Part shown: piece after piece, positions 33,681 to 46,308 of the stretch
How positions within the stretch are numbered: the stretch's first letter is position 1
How the letters are laid out: each line of letters starts with the position of its first letter
Assembly (NCBI GenBank): GCA_028274465.1
Contig: CM051456.1
Span: forward strand, 114,133,397-114,197,396
Reading direction: 5' to 3'
Source of the DNA: Plantago ovata
Taxonomy: Eukaryota; Streptophyta; Magnoliopsida; Lamiales; Plantaginaceae
DNA length: 64,000 nt
Notes under the pieces: model-generated
The model's input: only the letters and a program-made list of their open reading frames with translations
Database searches by the model: none
Told to the model about the DNA's origin: nothing
Position numbers and translations under genes: made by a program

Positions 33681-34368
33681 GTTATAACCATTGTTAAATT
33701 TCAACAACACTTGTATGGGTGAAGGATTTTTCTGTATATATTGAAAAAGCTTAAAATTTACATATATATGAACCCTAATTTATAGAGTAGTATACAAATT
33801 GGGCTTGTATTGTGCAACAATTCAAAAATTGAAAGGATAATTACAACCTACATCATCTATGCTGACAAAGTCGTCCTAAGATTTTTGTGGAAGAAATCAT
33901 CAATCCATCCGTTAATTCTGATCATCCGATGGCAATGGCGTATTCCGGTACAATTTTGGTACTGAACAATATCATTTTGTTCCAATGTGGGTGGTTCTCC
34001 TACACCGCCGCTTCTTACTACGTCTAATCCTTCAATTCTTCTTGTCTTAAGTCGTGCTTTGTCTCCTTCAGCCAAGTTCGCGTGATTCGACCTCTTTCAT
34101 TGGACAATTCCTCACATATTGCATTTTGATTCTTACACTGCTTCCCTCTTTGCAGTAAGGTCTTATTACTTTCAAAATCTTTGCACTCAGGCCCTTTTGA
34201 ATATTCATTCCGGTCCTTTGTGATTCCAAAGCTTTCCAATAATTATGGTTTTATACATACTCCAAGCTCTCATTGACGTATACTTAATTTATTACTTATA
34301 CAGTGCAAATAATAAATTTAACTCTCGAAAGAACAAACTAATTCACACCATTTAGATTGGCCATTTGA

Positions 34369-34652
34369 GGTCCTGATGCTTGTTGCTAAAATTTCCCTGG
34401 AGATTAGCTTTCTTTCTTTGTTACTGAAGTCAACATAGGTGGAATCAAGTTGGTTTCTTTCATTGCTTTGAGGGTGGCATAATTTGTTTATTTATGCCTA
34501 GTTAGTCTGGCCTACGGGCGGTTTTGTAACCTCTCTTACTTGTAATGCTCCGGATTCGATGTTGCACTCGATCTTTGGGTGCTTTATCACGAGTATGTCT
34601 TATACTCGAGATATTTTTATTTATGAATAAATTTTTAGCCGATTCAGAAAAA
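34369..34652 (+). mobile_element. 5'-truncated LINE 3' end, 15-bp TSD
   Basis: Flanked by perfect AGATTGGCCATTTGA (34354-34368 and 34653-34667). The insert ends ATGAATAAATTTTTAGCCGATTC plus a short A tail, typical of plant LINE 3' ends. No ORF2 domain remains. Confidence 0.75.
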
Positions 34653-34667
34653 AGATTGGCCATTTGA

Positions 34668-35860
34668 CTTGGGGTGGGTTCATGCTAAACAACAAACAAA
34701 TGTGCAAACAGCACTAAAAGCTCTGATAGTTTGGGTTTCGCCAATGGCCCAGCCGAGCCCAGCATATTTGTAGCTAGAAGCCCAATATGGAATTAATTCG
34801 GGAAAACTTGCCACGAGTAGAGTACATTCAATGTGTAAGTTGTTCAGATGGGCAGATGGCCCAGCTCAACTTTGCTCACTCGCTACTTACCTTACTTACC
34901 TAGGCTATGAGCTGGGACAAACTCTACTACTATTTTTTATTCTTTTGCCTTTTGTGTTATTGAGTTTGCTTTTTGATTTACTTGTTTTAAAAAGTAAAGC
35001 TTTAAAAGAAATTTTTTTTAAAAATGAAAATGTTTGATTTAAAAGGAATGACTATTAACAATAATTTTAATTTTGATAGTCGTATATGGATGAGCAAGTG
35101 GAAAACTAACGAGGTAGAAGAGAGATGGTCGAGAGAGGATGAATGCCGGATAGGTAGGAGATCCCCGAGCTCTGCACAAGTCAACATATTATTTTGCCTT
35201 TATTAACTTGTGTGTTGACTTGCAAATCCTATTTAAGGAGACACGTAGCGAACAACCTCGGATCAAACGTGACATTGTTAAGTGCTATATTTAACTTTTG
35301 GTGTAAGATTTATGTTATGTTTTTACTTGTCTCCCGGGCAAGCAACCCTCATTAATTTTGTCCTAGCTATCTTTCTAATCAGTAATCACAGTTCTTAAGT
35401 ACTAAATTTGTGCTGTTTTATGTTGTCTAATGTCTCCTCATGATAACTGATCCACATGTAATCATGATTATATATATCCCTGCATTGTGGTTAGGGCCCC
35501 TAATCCTAGATACTCGCCACTAACAATGATATTAGGCTCATGTGACCGTACATTTTATTGACAATATTCTTCCTTAATCACTATAATAATAATAATAATA
35601 TCAATCCTTCCGTAGCTGTACCATGTATTATACTGTACATGGTACACTACATTAGCAATTGTCTACTGGGCTCTCACTAGCTATAAAAAAGTGTAATTAT
35701 CAACGCGGAGAATAATTTGTATTAGACGGTTTAACTGTTATACTATCATGAATTAGGAAATGTTCCTAATCCTAGTACTTATAATAAGTTGTAGGATTCA
35801 ACAAATAAAATTTGAAAACGATATCTCAACCTAAACCATCTGCATTTTGTTGTGAGGCTA
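34668..35860. other. Intergenic spacer, no gene seen
   Basis: AT-rich; the short open frames around 34831-35206 lie on both strands and resemble no known protein. Confidence 0.5.
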
Positions 35861-35867
35861 AGGATAA

Positions 35868-37345
35868 GACTAAAGGGCTTAAACTAACATTTGCCGTGTT
35901 TAAGCAGTTTTCGGCCGCATCAGTCACTGCTTAAACGCGGTAAGCCCTGCCACATCTTCTTTTCTTTTTTTTTTTTCTTTTTTTTTCTTTTTTGGTAAAG
36001 AAGAATGAAGATTTGTTGTAAAGAATTTCATACGAAATCAAATTTATAGATGGACATTAACTTTTACCGAATTTGAAACATACAATATTACAACAAGTTC
36101 TGCTTAATTGAAAACAAACAACTGAAAATGCAAAAAAACATTCTAATGGAAACTAATTAAGCTTCATCCTCCAAATGTGTTCAACCAAGTCATATTTGAG
36201 TTCGTCATGCTTGATGTAACTCTGCATCATCCTTTGATTCTTCGTGTAATCATCAATAATTAAGAACCGATGGACGTGTTATGATTGACACGTCCTTAAG
36301 GATGTCCCCGTTGAACTCCCTTGTGCCTTGGTTGTACTCCTTAAGCCAATCTTCGATTGCTAGGTCGTAGTTTAAGCTATCTTCTCCTTCAGCAACTGAA
36401 ATCTCCCCCGGAGTGAGTCCTTCTTGCGCACATTCAGGTCAAACAGCCCATCCTCACGGGCTTTTTCATATAGCTCATGCACCTTCTTGAAGATCGACTT
36501 AGCCTCTTGGTTCGTGCCGACAATTGGGTCCATGCAAATCGTCGCGTACGAACTCAGAAGGACCTTTTCCTCATTAACGTTGAAGGTGTTTCTCTTCGAA
36601 CCACCACCACCACCGACGTTTTTAGCGGCTTTCTCTTTTCCTTTGGCACGACCGGATGTTTTTTGCTCGGCCACGGACGGCTCCCGTTGGGTCTCACAAA
36701 CAATCTCAGGGTACGACTGAGAATCATAAAACATGGCTGTTGTGAAGGTGGACTATTGTAATAAGAAACGTAAGGAGTTTCGGATGGGTTTTGAAAAAGA
36801 GATCGGTTAGGTGGGGGTTGGACTAAACATGTCATTCATGATAGTGTTGTATCGTTGTGGATCGTGGATTCTCAAGTAACCAAGATGGCGTTGTTGCTCG
36901 GAATTCATTTTGGTGGATGGGAAATATGGAATGAAAAGGATTTTGGAGTGTTGAGATTGTTTTGAGTTTAATTAAGAAGGGAAAAATGAGTTGGAGAAGG
37001 TGTGAGCAAACATATCCAAGATTGATGTCTATTTATAGATCTCGAAAAATTATGACCGTTGATAATTTTTATTTATTTTTAGCATTTTTATTTTAAAATT
37101 TATGACCGTTTTAAATTTAAACAGAAAAAGAAATTAAAAAATAAAAAATATATAAACAAGTGTAGTCCACATTTGGTGGACTCCACATGGCGCCAGCTGG
37201 CGCCTATTTTAACCTCGTGTTTTGTTAAAACGCGGAGGGGCCAAATTTGGCCTTATACGCGGGTTAGCCTCGTGTTCGGGCCACTGCTGTGGCTTGAAAA
37301 CGCGGCTAACCCTCGTTTCCCCCGGGGCCGCGGACCAAACAACAA
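35868..37345. mobile_element. Harbinger/PIF-like element with palindromic ends (boundaries tentative)
   Basis: The left end (about 35868-35960) folds on itself (GTGTTTAAGCAG...CTGCTTAAACGCGG), and the right end (about 37180-37330) contains several inverted motifs (GGCGCCAGCTGGCGCC at 37189-37204; GGTTAGC...GCTAACC). Both ends share GCCGCGTTT-like sequence. The element is GC-rich relative to its surroundings and carries one broken ORF. No transposase is seen and the TSD was not identified. Confidence 0.5.
36153..36908 (-). pseudogene. Harbinger ORF1-like (Myb/SANT-type) protein, frameshifted
   Basis: Starting MNSEQQRHLGYLRIHDPQRY, the reading moves through at least three frames: PPPNRSLFQNPSETPYVSYY, then FNVNEEKVLLSSYATICMDP-IVG (Myb/SANT-like, as in plant 'glutathione S-transferase T3-like' transposon proteins), then LAIEDWLKEYNQGTREF, and a C-terminal KYDLVEHIWRMKLN. 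The DLxEHIW ending is common in Harbinger-associated proteins. Frame changes make it non-functional as read. Confidence 0.55.
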
Positions 37346-38100
37346 ATACATCCAGTCTAACAATTGAGTGGGTGATATTGTTATTTTAATTTGTATTTAG
37401 TGATTATACTATGCAATTAAATACAAGTATTTGAGGCCCGAGATTGTAAATGAAGTGGAATTCTTCATAATATCAAGCATAACTAGTGTACCATCCATCC
37501 ATGTCTCGTTTATTCTACGTCATGTTGTGTATGATGGTTTAGTATGTTGTACAGTACAACACATAAAGTACAAGGTGTACAACTTTTAAAGCACCATGAT
37601 GCAATACGATATGTTGTAGCATAGAAAGAAAAACCGAATTCAGATCCCATGTGTATAACAATATGACATTTGATATTAAAGGGTGTAACATGTGCGAGTA
37701 TTTACCTACTTTCTAAGAACCCCTTGAGATGGTAAATAATTAGGACCGTATAAATAAATCTATTGTTGGTGAATGGTGGTGATGCCGGTTTGTCACCGTG
37801 CAAAAAGGAGATAGTCTCTCAATGATCTTATTTATTTACAGTTTTCCCTGTAATAAAGTTTTGCTTTCTAGTCAGTATATTACTCCTAAACATTAACATT
37901 CGGGTCATCATTCCCTTAAAAATCACAATCAAGAAAATTAAAGAGAACTAGTCCTCTTATTTCAAGTTTAGAATTACTGTATAATGCATTTGATGCGGAT
38001 ATAATATCACAGAGAATAAGCTTGTTAAAGAAATCACCAACTGACACATGCAAGCCAGAACTGAAAAAAATATAACATGTGGATGAACAAAAAGTATAAT
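37346..38100. other. Intergenic spacer, no gene seen
   Basis: AT-rich; no ORF, RNA gene or bounded repeat recognised. Confidence 0.5.
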
Positions 38101-38108
38101 CAATCTCA

Positions 38109-38959
38109 TTAAAGATCAGTAAGAATGTTTAGAAGTGTCACTCTACATTGAATCAACTGCCTAAATAATCTATCTAATCCTGATTCTAGTCCTTCAATGC
38201 AAGAATCAAGATTATGTAAGCTTCTCAGCGCTATCTGCACATCAACAGTTTTGGCAGCTAGCGCGGAATCTACACTCTCTACTTCACTGATACCACTCTG
38301 ATCTTTTCCGCAATTCTCAGATCTTTTCATCATAAGCGTCGCTACCAATTCCATCCTCCGTTCTTGGGAACTGGCGATGATAGGTACATCAAAATTGACT
38401 TAAAAGTCGCGATAGTGGCTCTTGTTCGTTCTCTCAAAGCCATTATGAGATCCTCGTCTACGTATACATAACGGTTTGATCCATTCGTCCTGTTCTCGGT
38501 ACTCTTGAGCTGTTTTAGGCTCTTGGCTATAGAACTGTTCATTTTCCTCCTGAAGGAAAAGTACGAGGCAATATCGGATTGGATGCTGGAGTCACGCCCC
38601 TTACGCCTCAACGCAGATTGAAGGGACTGAACCTTTTCCCTGACCATTTGAAACACTTCTCTGATTGCGTTGCAAGAATCCAGCAATTCAACTGATCCCT
38701 CGAGCACTGATTCTTCGAACAACTTTCCCTGGAGAGAAACAGACTGCTGCGTCGATGACTTCTCCGTGAGTTCTTTGACAGAGTCGTATATCTCTGCTAA
38801 ATCCAGGAGAGCAGCTTGAAGAGCTTCTGTGCTTATTGGAGCGGTTTTCGGGTTCTGCCAAGATTTGAGCTTTTGTAGGTTAGGTTCACAATATGAGTTG
38901 GGATGAAATCTTGTAGGTAAACTGATGGACCTGAAAGGAAGTAATGGTGAAGATGTCAT
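38109..38959 (-). pseudogene. DUF241 (BPS1-like) gene 8 with one-base frameshift
   Basis: The start at 38959 (MTSSPLLPFRSISLPTRFHP) aligns with paralogues, and a TATA box (CTATAAATA, 39039-39047) lies about 85 nt upstream. The first frame reads to SSPVPKNGGWNW and a TAG near 38343; the second frame continues with ELVATLMMKRSENC and ends RCRVTLLNILTDL. At the junction (about 38347-38352) one missing T explains the change exactly, since the paralogues read W-N-L there. The rest of the gene looks well conserved, so this is either a very young pseudogene or a sequencing error. It is the most divergent array member, with an extra segment before LEGSVELLDSCNAIREVFQM. Confidence 0.85.
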
Positions 38960-39088
38960 CTTGTTTGAAGCTTCTTTTGTGATTCTTGCAAAGGTTGAGA
39001 ATGATTTGTTGATGACAATGGTGATTGACTGTTTGTAATATTTATAGTGAGACAAACTGATCATGGGACTGGTTTTGCATGTGATCAC

Positions 39089-39879
39089 AAGTGGGTAGCC
39101 TTAACTTTTATGAATCTGTTTGCTGAAACTTTTACTATCAAACCTGCAATATTTTATAAACTCATCAATCAAAATTCAAGGGAGAATTGAAGAGAGGAAA
39201 TATTTAATGTGACAATGTGAGAGTCATGAGAATTCATTGAATATTGACCAGACTATTTAGATCCTCTGTTGTTTCCTGGTCTCACTAATCATTAATAGAT
39301 TCATTCAGTCCCAATTCCAAAGAAGTATTTTATAATGTTATTATTTTATTATGGTATTTGAGTGTAGCAAGTAGACTTTGAACGCTTGTGGCTGCTAGTA
39401 GTAGCATTTTTGGACCGTGAATCAATTAATTTCTTCGAGTTGTTTGATCTTGTTGATGTTTAGTTCATTGTTTGTGTTAATATTATGTCTTAATCAGCAC
39501 AATTGTGGATATATAAATAGATAGATGTAACATACTTAAATGTCACACTTGAATTAAGTGTACTAAAATGTGTCCTTTTCCTAATGAATGAAGGGAATTA
39601 TATCTAATGATGTTGTACATAGTCATCCACCAGGCGAATTTAACCTGTGACGACTAGGTTACACGGTCTCAGCTTATCAATCAGAATCAGGCTATGAGTG
39701 TCTCAGCTTACCAATCAGGCTACATATATTTTGACAGAGCCACTATTCTAATGGTCTTTTTACTTATTCTTTATTGACAAGGCTCAAACCCAATACAATT
39801 CTAAATTAAAAGAATTTGACCAAAGACATAACATTACTGTAATTGGATGGTAAGATTCCCACCTAGTGTAGACCTATAG
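39089..39879. other. Intergenic spacer, no gene seen
   Basis: AT-rich; contains a short direct repeat (GTCTCAGCTTATCAATCAG / GTGTCTCAGCTTACCAATCAG) near 39668-39718. Nothing else recognised. Confidence 0.5.
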
Positions 39880-41385
39880 AAACTGAGGCCATTAACTTTA
39901 GAGATGGTAGGGTTGGTGAAATGCAGAACATGGTTGATTGCCAGTTGCACTTAGACCCAAGATAGAAATCCTAACATGAATTGGTAAAGATATGTTGTGT
40001 GTTACACAGACAAGAGAAGACTCAGAAGACAAAATATACCAATGAGATTCAATCACAATCATTAGAATTTCAGATTTGTAGTAGCTCTTTTCCAAAAGTA
40101 AAAAGCTGACATTTTGGCATGGAAATGGCGGTGTGATTTTTTAGTATCATGCAGTACACTTGATACTTCTGTCAGTGCACATAACAAGAGTGAATTCCGA
40201 AAATCCTATGTGCAAAAGATTGAGGGAGTGAACATGGTCATTGATTGAAGTGTAAGGTAAGGCAGAGGCATTTATTTCTGGGAAGATGATAGATTTAGAG
40301 GAATCTTTATCTTTTTATAAGCAGAGGAATATGAAGCCATAGTTTGTTTATAAGTTTATAGGGGGACTAGCTAGAGATAGACAGTATATATTTGTACCTG
40401 AAATTTGAGACAGAGCAAACAAGATTGACACCTGCTACTCTGCTACAATCTTTCTTGCTGGGTGGATGATCCTGTAGTTGGAAGGTTTGACATGTGAGGG
40501 TAGATGAATGCTCTGCATCAAGATATATCAACTGGATCTACATAATGTTTGAGTGAAATGTACAGCTGAGGGAATACAGAAGCAGCAACAGCAAGCTAAT
40601 TGAGAGCCATATCTGCTTAAAATGTACAGCTAAGGGAATACAGGGGCAATAACAGCAAGCTAATGAGAGCGATATCCACTTAACATTTGAACAAACATGG
40701 ATCTATTAACCAAGCAGTTGATGCCATGGAACTATTAACCCTTGCATGATGAGCTGTTCGCCTTTTTTACCGGTAAAACACTAAAATGAACCGTGAAAGG
40801 CACGATAGTTCTGGAAGGAAAGCTACTACTGGGATGGCAGATATCTCTTGTCGTAGACTTTCCAAGAGAAATAATAGCATGGCTGTTGGGTAGAGACGTA
40901 GAGTATAACATGAATATAACCATAAAATCAGGCCGCGCTATCAGTTTCGTGTCAATTTATCAGGTTTTTATGTTGCTCTTTCCTCTAATCAAACTGTTAC
41001 CTTAAAAAGAGCAAACGGAAAGAATATCTAGTTACAAATGAGCAATATTCTGAACCCTTCCCCAGTCTCTTGTTTCTTTTCTCTTACCTCAGGTTTTGAA
41101 TCTTTTTCTCCTGTTCTGATGCTAATATTTTGGTCAAGGTTATTAACTGTAAATTGAACTAAATTTGCTCAGGCAGCATAACATTGCTTATGGTAATATA
41201 CCTTGCTTCATATATCATTATATTGTCCAATTAGAACTTGGTATACTCTGAAAAGAATACAGACACTGGACATAAACTGACCATAGGCTATTGTAAACTA
41301 ATTTAATAATAGAATCTTGGAGTTAAATTACATTTTGATGTACATTTCAATCAGAAAATCAATATACTAACTAGGCCCTAGGAAA
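39880..41385. repeat. Tandem triplication, copy 1 (about 1.5 kb, non-coding)
   Basis: The unit begins near GGTTGGTGAAATGCAGAACA (39911) and contains ATTTATTTCTGGGAAGATGA, CCTGAAATTTGAGACAGAG, CCTGTAGTTGGAAGGTTTG and AGTCTCTTGTTTC in order, ending with GACCATAGGCTATTGTAAAC and TCTTGGAGTTAAATTA. The same order recurs in the next two copies. No ORF is conserved among the copies, so a protein role is unlikely. Confidence 0.8.
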
Positions 41386-42890
41386 AGAGGCCCATAAGTT
41401 TGGGAAGTGCCAGGGTTGGTGAAATGCAGAACATGGCTAAACATGGCTAATTGCCCTGTTGCACTAGATACACAAAAGAAATCACAACATGACTTAGAAA
41501 AGATATGTTGTGAGTTACACAGACAAAAGAACACTCAGGAGACAGGATATATCAATGGGATTCAGTGACAATATTTTGAAGTTCATACGTAGTAGCCCTA
41601 ATATGCACAAGCTGAAAGTTAGGGATGTCAATGGTGGGTGGTGTGGTTTTTAAGTAACATGCAATGCGCTTGATGCTTGGGTCTCTGTACATAATAAGGT
41701 GCAATTCTGAAATTCCTATGAGCAAAGGATTGGCGGACACTGGGTATGAGACAATGCATATGGTTGATGAACAGAATTGGTTCAGTGTAAGGTCCCTCTA
41801 GCAAGGTAATTCATTTATTTCTGGGAGGATGAAAGATTTTCGAGGAATCATGATCTTTTTTTCTAAGCAAGGGAATATGAAGCTATAATTTAATTATGAG
41901 ATTAGAGGGAGTAGCTAGAGATTAAAGATCTACTCGTACCTGAAATTTGAGACAGAGGAACAGCCAAGATTGACACTTGCTCCTCTCTGATATGATTTTC
42001 TAGCTGTGTTGATGACCCTGTAGTTGGAAGGTTTGCATGTGAGGTGGATAAGTACTCTTAATCATTGCATCAAGAAATATCAACCAGGTCTACATCAAGT
42101 GTTAGTGAAATGTAGACACTCATGGAATACAGAGGCAACAACTGATCTGCTTAGATTTTAACAAACACAAATCAACTTGCAGAGCCAAGCATTTGATTCC
42201 GTGCAACTATTAACCCTTGCATGATGAGTTGTTTGCCTATTTTTACTGTAAAATAATAAAATCAACTGTGAAAGGCAAGATAGATCAGGAATGAAAGCTA
42301 CTACCGGGGTGGCAGATATCTCTTGTCATAGACTTTCCAAGAGAAATAATATCATGGCTGTTGGGTAGAGAGCATAATATGAATATAACCACAAAATCAG
42401 GTCACGGTATCAGTTTCGCATCAATTTATCAGGTTTTTTACATGTAATGTTGCTCATTTTCCCTTTCCTCTAATCACACAGAAAGAATAATTAGTCTTAC
42501 AAATGACCAAAATTCTGAAAATTCTGAACCCCTGCCCAGTCTCTTTTTTCCTCTCTTTTCTCTTATTGTTATCACTTGTTATCTGTATTACAATAGAAAG
42601 CCTGAGTGCAATGAGGGAGACAAGTGGAACAGGTTTGGCATCTTTTTCTCCTGTTTTGATGCTAATTCTTTTGGTTAAGGATGTTAGCTTTAAATCTAAC
42701 TAAATTTGCTCCGGCAGAATAATATTAATTATGGTAATATGCCTAGCTTCATATAGTATCCAATTAGAACTCGGTATAGTCTGCAAATAATACAGACGCT
42801 GGATGTATACTGACCATAGGCTATTGTAAACTATTAGAATTAAAGAATCTTGGAGTTAAATTAACCTTGATGTACATTTAAAACAGATAA
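41386..42890. repeat. Tandem triplication, copy 2
   Basis: Starts at GGTTGGTGAAATGCAGAACA (41413). Same marker order as copy 1 with many substitutions and indels. Confidence 0.8.
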
Positions 42891-44500
42891 TCAGTTACCA
42901 GTCCCTGGAAAAAAGAGGCCCAAGTTCGGGAAGTGGCAAGTTGGTGAAATGCAGAACATGGCTAACTGCCCTGTTGCACTTATGAAATAATAACACTCAG
43001 GAGACAAGATGTACCAATAGGATTCAATGACAATCTTTAGAAGTTCATATGTAGTAGCCCTAGCAAGCACAAGCTGAAAATATGGGATGGCAATGGTGGT
43101 GTGGTATTTAAGATTTCAAGTAACATGCAATGCACTTGATGCAACTGTTTGTGTACATAATAAGATCCAATTCTGAAAAGCCCATGCACAATAGATTGGT
43201 GGACACTGGGTATGAGACAATGCATATGGTTGATGAACAGAATTTGATTAAGTGTAAGGTTCACAGCAAGGCAGATGCATTTATTTCTGGGAAGATGAAA
43301 GATTATTGAGCAATCATGATCTTATTTCTAAGCAGGGGAATATGAAGCTATAATTTAATTATGAGATTAGAGGGAGTGGCTAGAGATTAAAGATCTACTC
43401 GTACCTGAAATTTGAGACAGAGGAACAGCCAAGCTTGACACTTGCTCCTCTCTGATATAATTTTCTAGCTGTGCCGATGACCCTGTAGTTGGAAGGTTTG
43501 CATGTGAAGTGGATAAGTGCTCTTAATTATTGCATCAAGAAATATCAACCAGATCTACATCAAGTGTTAGTGAAATGTAGACACTCATGGAATACAGAGG
43601 CGACAACCGATCTGCTTACATTTGAACAAACACTAATCAACTTGTGGAACCATGCATTTGATTTAACTCAAGATGGGAGTATGAAATTTCAAAGGACGAG
43701 CTGTTTACCTTTTTTACCCAAAAAAAAAAAAAAAAAGAAAGAAAAAAGAAAGGAACTATGCTAGACAAGGGAGTACATAAGGGTACTATTGAAATGTCTC
43801 TTGGTGTAGAATTTTGGAGACAAATGACAAAGTGATTATCAGGTAGTGCTTGAGATGAATCTAAAACTATAACATCAGACCCACAGTATCAAATCAGTTC
43901 AACTTATGAGGCTGCATATAATGGTGCTCTTTCCTTTAACTCAATCTTTCACATTGACAGAGCAAATGAAAAAATATATATACTCTCAAAACTTTGCCAG
44001 CAAAAGCTGCATCTGATGGAGGAGAATTTCTAGTAAACACAAAGATAGCCGTGTTCAAATGTTCAGCTAAAGGACCATTGTTTGAACACGTTATCCAAGC
44101 AGTTTGCTTGTTATCATGCAAAATTGTTTACTCTTTACACAATCATAAGCTACAACATACGCTAGTAAACAAGCAATATTCTGGACCTTTGCCCAGTCTC
44201 TTGTATTTTATGTTACCTGTTCTTTTCTTGGTATCACTTGTTATCTGTAGTTAATAAATGAAGGCTGAGTGCAGTGGAGAAAGTGGAACAGGTATAGCTT
44301 CTTCTTTTTTTTTTTTTTTTTTTGGGTTCTATTTTGATGCTATTTTGCCGAAGGACATTAAGCGTAAATAGCACTATATTTGCTGAGGCAGTATCTACTT
44401 TGATGATATTATTTTACTGAAGGTCATTAACTGTAAATCGCACTATATTTGCTGAGGCAGTATCACATTTTGTCTGGCCAGGAGCTAATAGCCATAAAAT
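42891..44500. repeat. Tandem triplication, copy 3
   Basis: Starts at GTTGGTGAAATGCAGAACAT (42940). Copies 2 and 3 share CTAGCTGTG and the run from GAGATTAGAGGGAGT to CTACTCGTACCTGAAATTTG, so they are closer to each other than to copy 1. The end is less clear and carries its own short duplication (CACTATATTTGCTGAGGCAG at about 44372 and 44442). An A/T-rich insertion lies at 43720-43745. Confidence 0.75.
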
Positions 44501-44904
44501 TAAATTTAAAAAGGTTATAGATGATATTGTGCTTATCGTATTATACCAAGCCAACTAGCTTAGTCCAATTACAAGATCAACACGGTACAATCGACTTCAT
44601 AGATTATACCTAAGAAACTTACATATGTCAAGAAAGAAGAATATTGGCAAAAAAGAACAATGAAATGATAAAAAGTTGAAAAACAATGAAAGCTAATAAA
44701 TGGCCAATACTTTCACAACAAAAGTATAATAATTGCACTGATGTATTGAATTTGTGATTCTGTGTGACAATAATCAAAGCTCTCAACAAATAAGACAAAC
44801 TGCAATAGAAGCGCAACAAAGCAGCTATTCTGCTAAGTTACTGGAATATTACAGTACAATTTAACTGTAATACCTTAATGGGAGCAAACATGTTATTTTC
44901 TGAT

Positions 44905-46308
44905 TCAAACCTTAAGCCCTTGCTCTCTAGCTTTTCTCAACCACTTGATCGTAGTATCCAAAGTTGAATAAGCAGCAACGTCCGTCAAGCTCTTGCTCTC
45001 GACAGCATAATCAAAAACTTCATAAGCCTCGGCAACTTTCCCAACCCGACATAACGCTCGCAGGAAAGTCCCATAAGACCCTGACTCCAGCTTAACATCA
45101 CTACGTTTCATCACACCATACAACTCAAACCCCTTATCTAACAACCCAGCTTTACACAACCCATGAAGCAAGGTATTATACGTACACGAATTTGGAGTGC
45201 AGCCCTTGGCCTCCATCTCCTTCAACAATTCCATCGCTCGTAACGCATTTCCTTCCCTACACATTCCATTCATCAACGAAGTATAAGTAACCTCATTCGG
45301 AGAATAGCCCTTCTCCGCCATAACACCCAAATACTTCATTGCCTCCTTCACCCTCCCCGTCTGAGACAATCCAAATATCAACGTATTATACGTTACAAGA
45401 TCAGGCCTAACCCCTTCATCCTCCATTTTCTTGTACACTTCCATAACCTGACCCCCTCTGTTCAACATACAATAGCCCTTCATAATAGTATTGTAGACAT
45501 AAACATCAGGCTTATACCCCTCATCACTCAACACTCTCAACAACCTCATCGCCTCCCTCAAATTCTTCATGTTACAAACATTATCAATCATAATCGTATA
45601 CGTCACCAAATCGGGCTTGATACCGAACTCCCTCATATCATTCAAGAACTTATTAACAGTACTGATCGAAACGTTCTTAACGAAATGCCTCACCATAAAA
45701 TTGTAAGTATACTCATCCAGCTGCGTGTCCCTGGCACAAAGCTCCTTGACCAGCTCCATAGCATGCTCCTCTCTGCCACAGCCGCAAAGCGCCCGCACCG
45801 CAACATCAACCGAGACCTTATTAGGTGGAACACCATTGTCAGCCATGTAATTGAGCACATTGTGTGCACTTGTCAAAGTGGGCTCCTCAGGGGAGGAACA
45901 GGCCTGAACGAGAAGGGTGTGGAAAGTGAACCGGTTGGGAGAAAACGGAGGGTGGGTCTTGACCATGTGGTTAAGAAAAAGGATCGAATCTTGGAGGGTT
46001 GAGATGGAGGCAAATGACTTGAGGATTGAGTTGTAGAAACTGGGATCTGAAGGGGTGATTTTGGTGGAGGAGATGAATGAGTCGAAGAGGGATTTGGCTT
46101 CGGAGAGCTTCGGAGACTCGAAAACGATGGGAGATGGTGGTGGTGGTGCATTGGTAGGTTTATCATTTGTGGGAGTTTTTTTTCTTGGAGATCTGTGAGG
46201 GATAGGGGAACGGATTTGTTGTTCGGGGAGGGAGGAGGGTGGAGGAGGGATTGGTCTGAAGAGAGTTTGAGCTGCTGTTGCTCGGAGAGCTTGTGGAATT
46301 TTTCCCAT
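44905..46308 (-). CDS. P-class pentatricopeptide repeat protein, At2g17670-like, 467 aa
   Basis: An intronless ORF. I choose the ATG at 46308 (MGKIPQALRATAAQTLFRPI) because the related Arabidopsis protein At2g17670 begins MGK and has almost the same length; an in-frame ATG at 46395 would add 29 residues. The basic, Ser/Pro-rich N-terminus suggests an organelle transit peptide. From about residue 85 there are roughly ten P-type 35-residue repeats, clearest as PDLVTYTIMIDNVC, PDVYVYNTIMKGYC, PDLVTYNTLIFGLS, PNEVTYTSLMNGMC and PNSCTYNTLLHGLC, followed by the conserved tail VAEAYEVFDYAVESKSL and IKWLRKAREQGLK. There are no E/DYW domains, so editing activity is not expected. Such proteins bind organelle RNA; the target is unknown. 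Confidence 0.93.
   Translation of the reverse strand: MGKIPQALRATAAQTLFRPIPPPPSSLPEQQIRSPIPHRSPRKKTPTNDKPTNAPPPPSPIVFESPKLSEAKSLFDSFISSTKITPSDPSFYNSILKSFASISTLQDSILFLNHMVKTHPPFSPNRFTFHTLLVQACSSPEEPTLTSAHNVLNYMADNGVPPNKVSVDVAVRALCGCGREEHAMELVKELCARDTQLDEYTYNFMVRHFVKNVSISTVNKFLNDMREFGIKPDLVTYTIMIDNVCNMKNLREAMRLLRVLSDEGYKPDVYVYNTIMKGYCMLNRGGQVMEVYKKMEDEGVRPDLVTYNTLIFGLSQTGRVKEAMKYLGVMAEKGYSPNEVTYTSLMNGMCREGNALRAMELLKEMEAKGCTPNSCTYNTLLHGLCKAGLLDKGFELYGVMKRSDVKLESGSYGTFLRALCRVGKVAEAYEVFDYAVESKSLTDVAAYSTLDTTIKWLRKAREQGLKV

Noticed and set aside
34831-35206. Overlapping ORFs on both strands with a hydrophobic helix
   Set aside because: No similarity to a known small protein, AT-rich bias explains the hydrophobic residues.
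43489-43764. ORF of 91 residues in copy 3 of the triplication
   Set aside because: Not conserved in copies 1 and 2 and ends in a poly-A tract translated as lysine.
44628-44819. Short minus-strand ORF with hydrophobic stretches downstream of the PPR gene
   Set aside because: No recognisable domain, AT-rich composition; probably chance.
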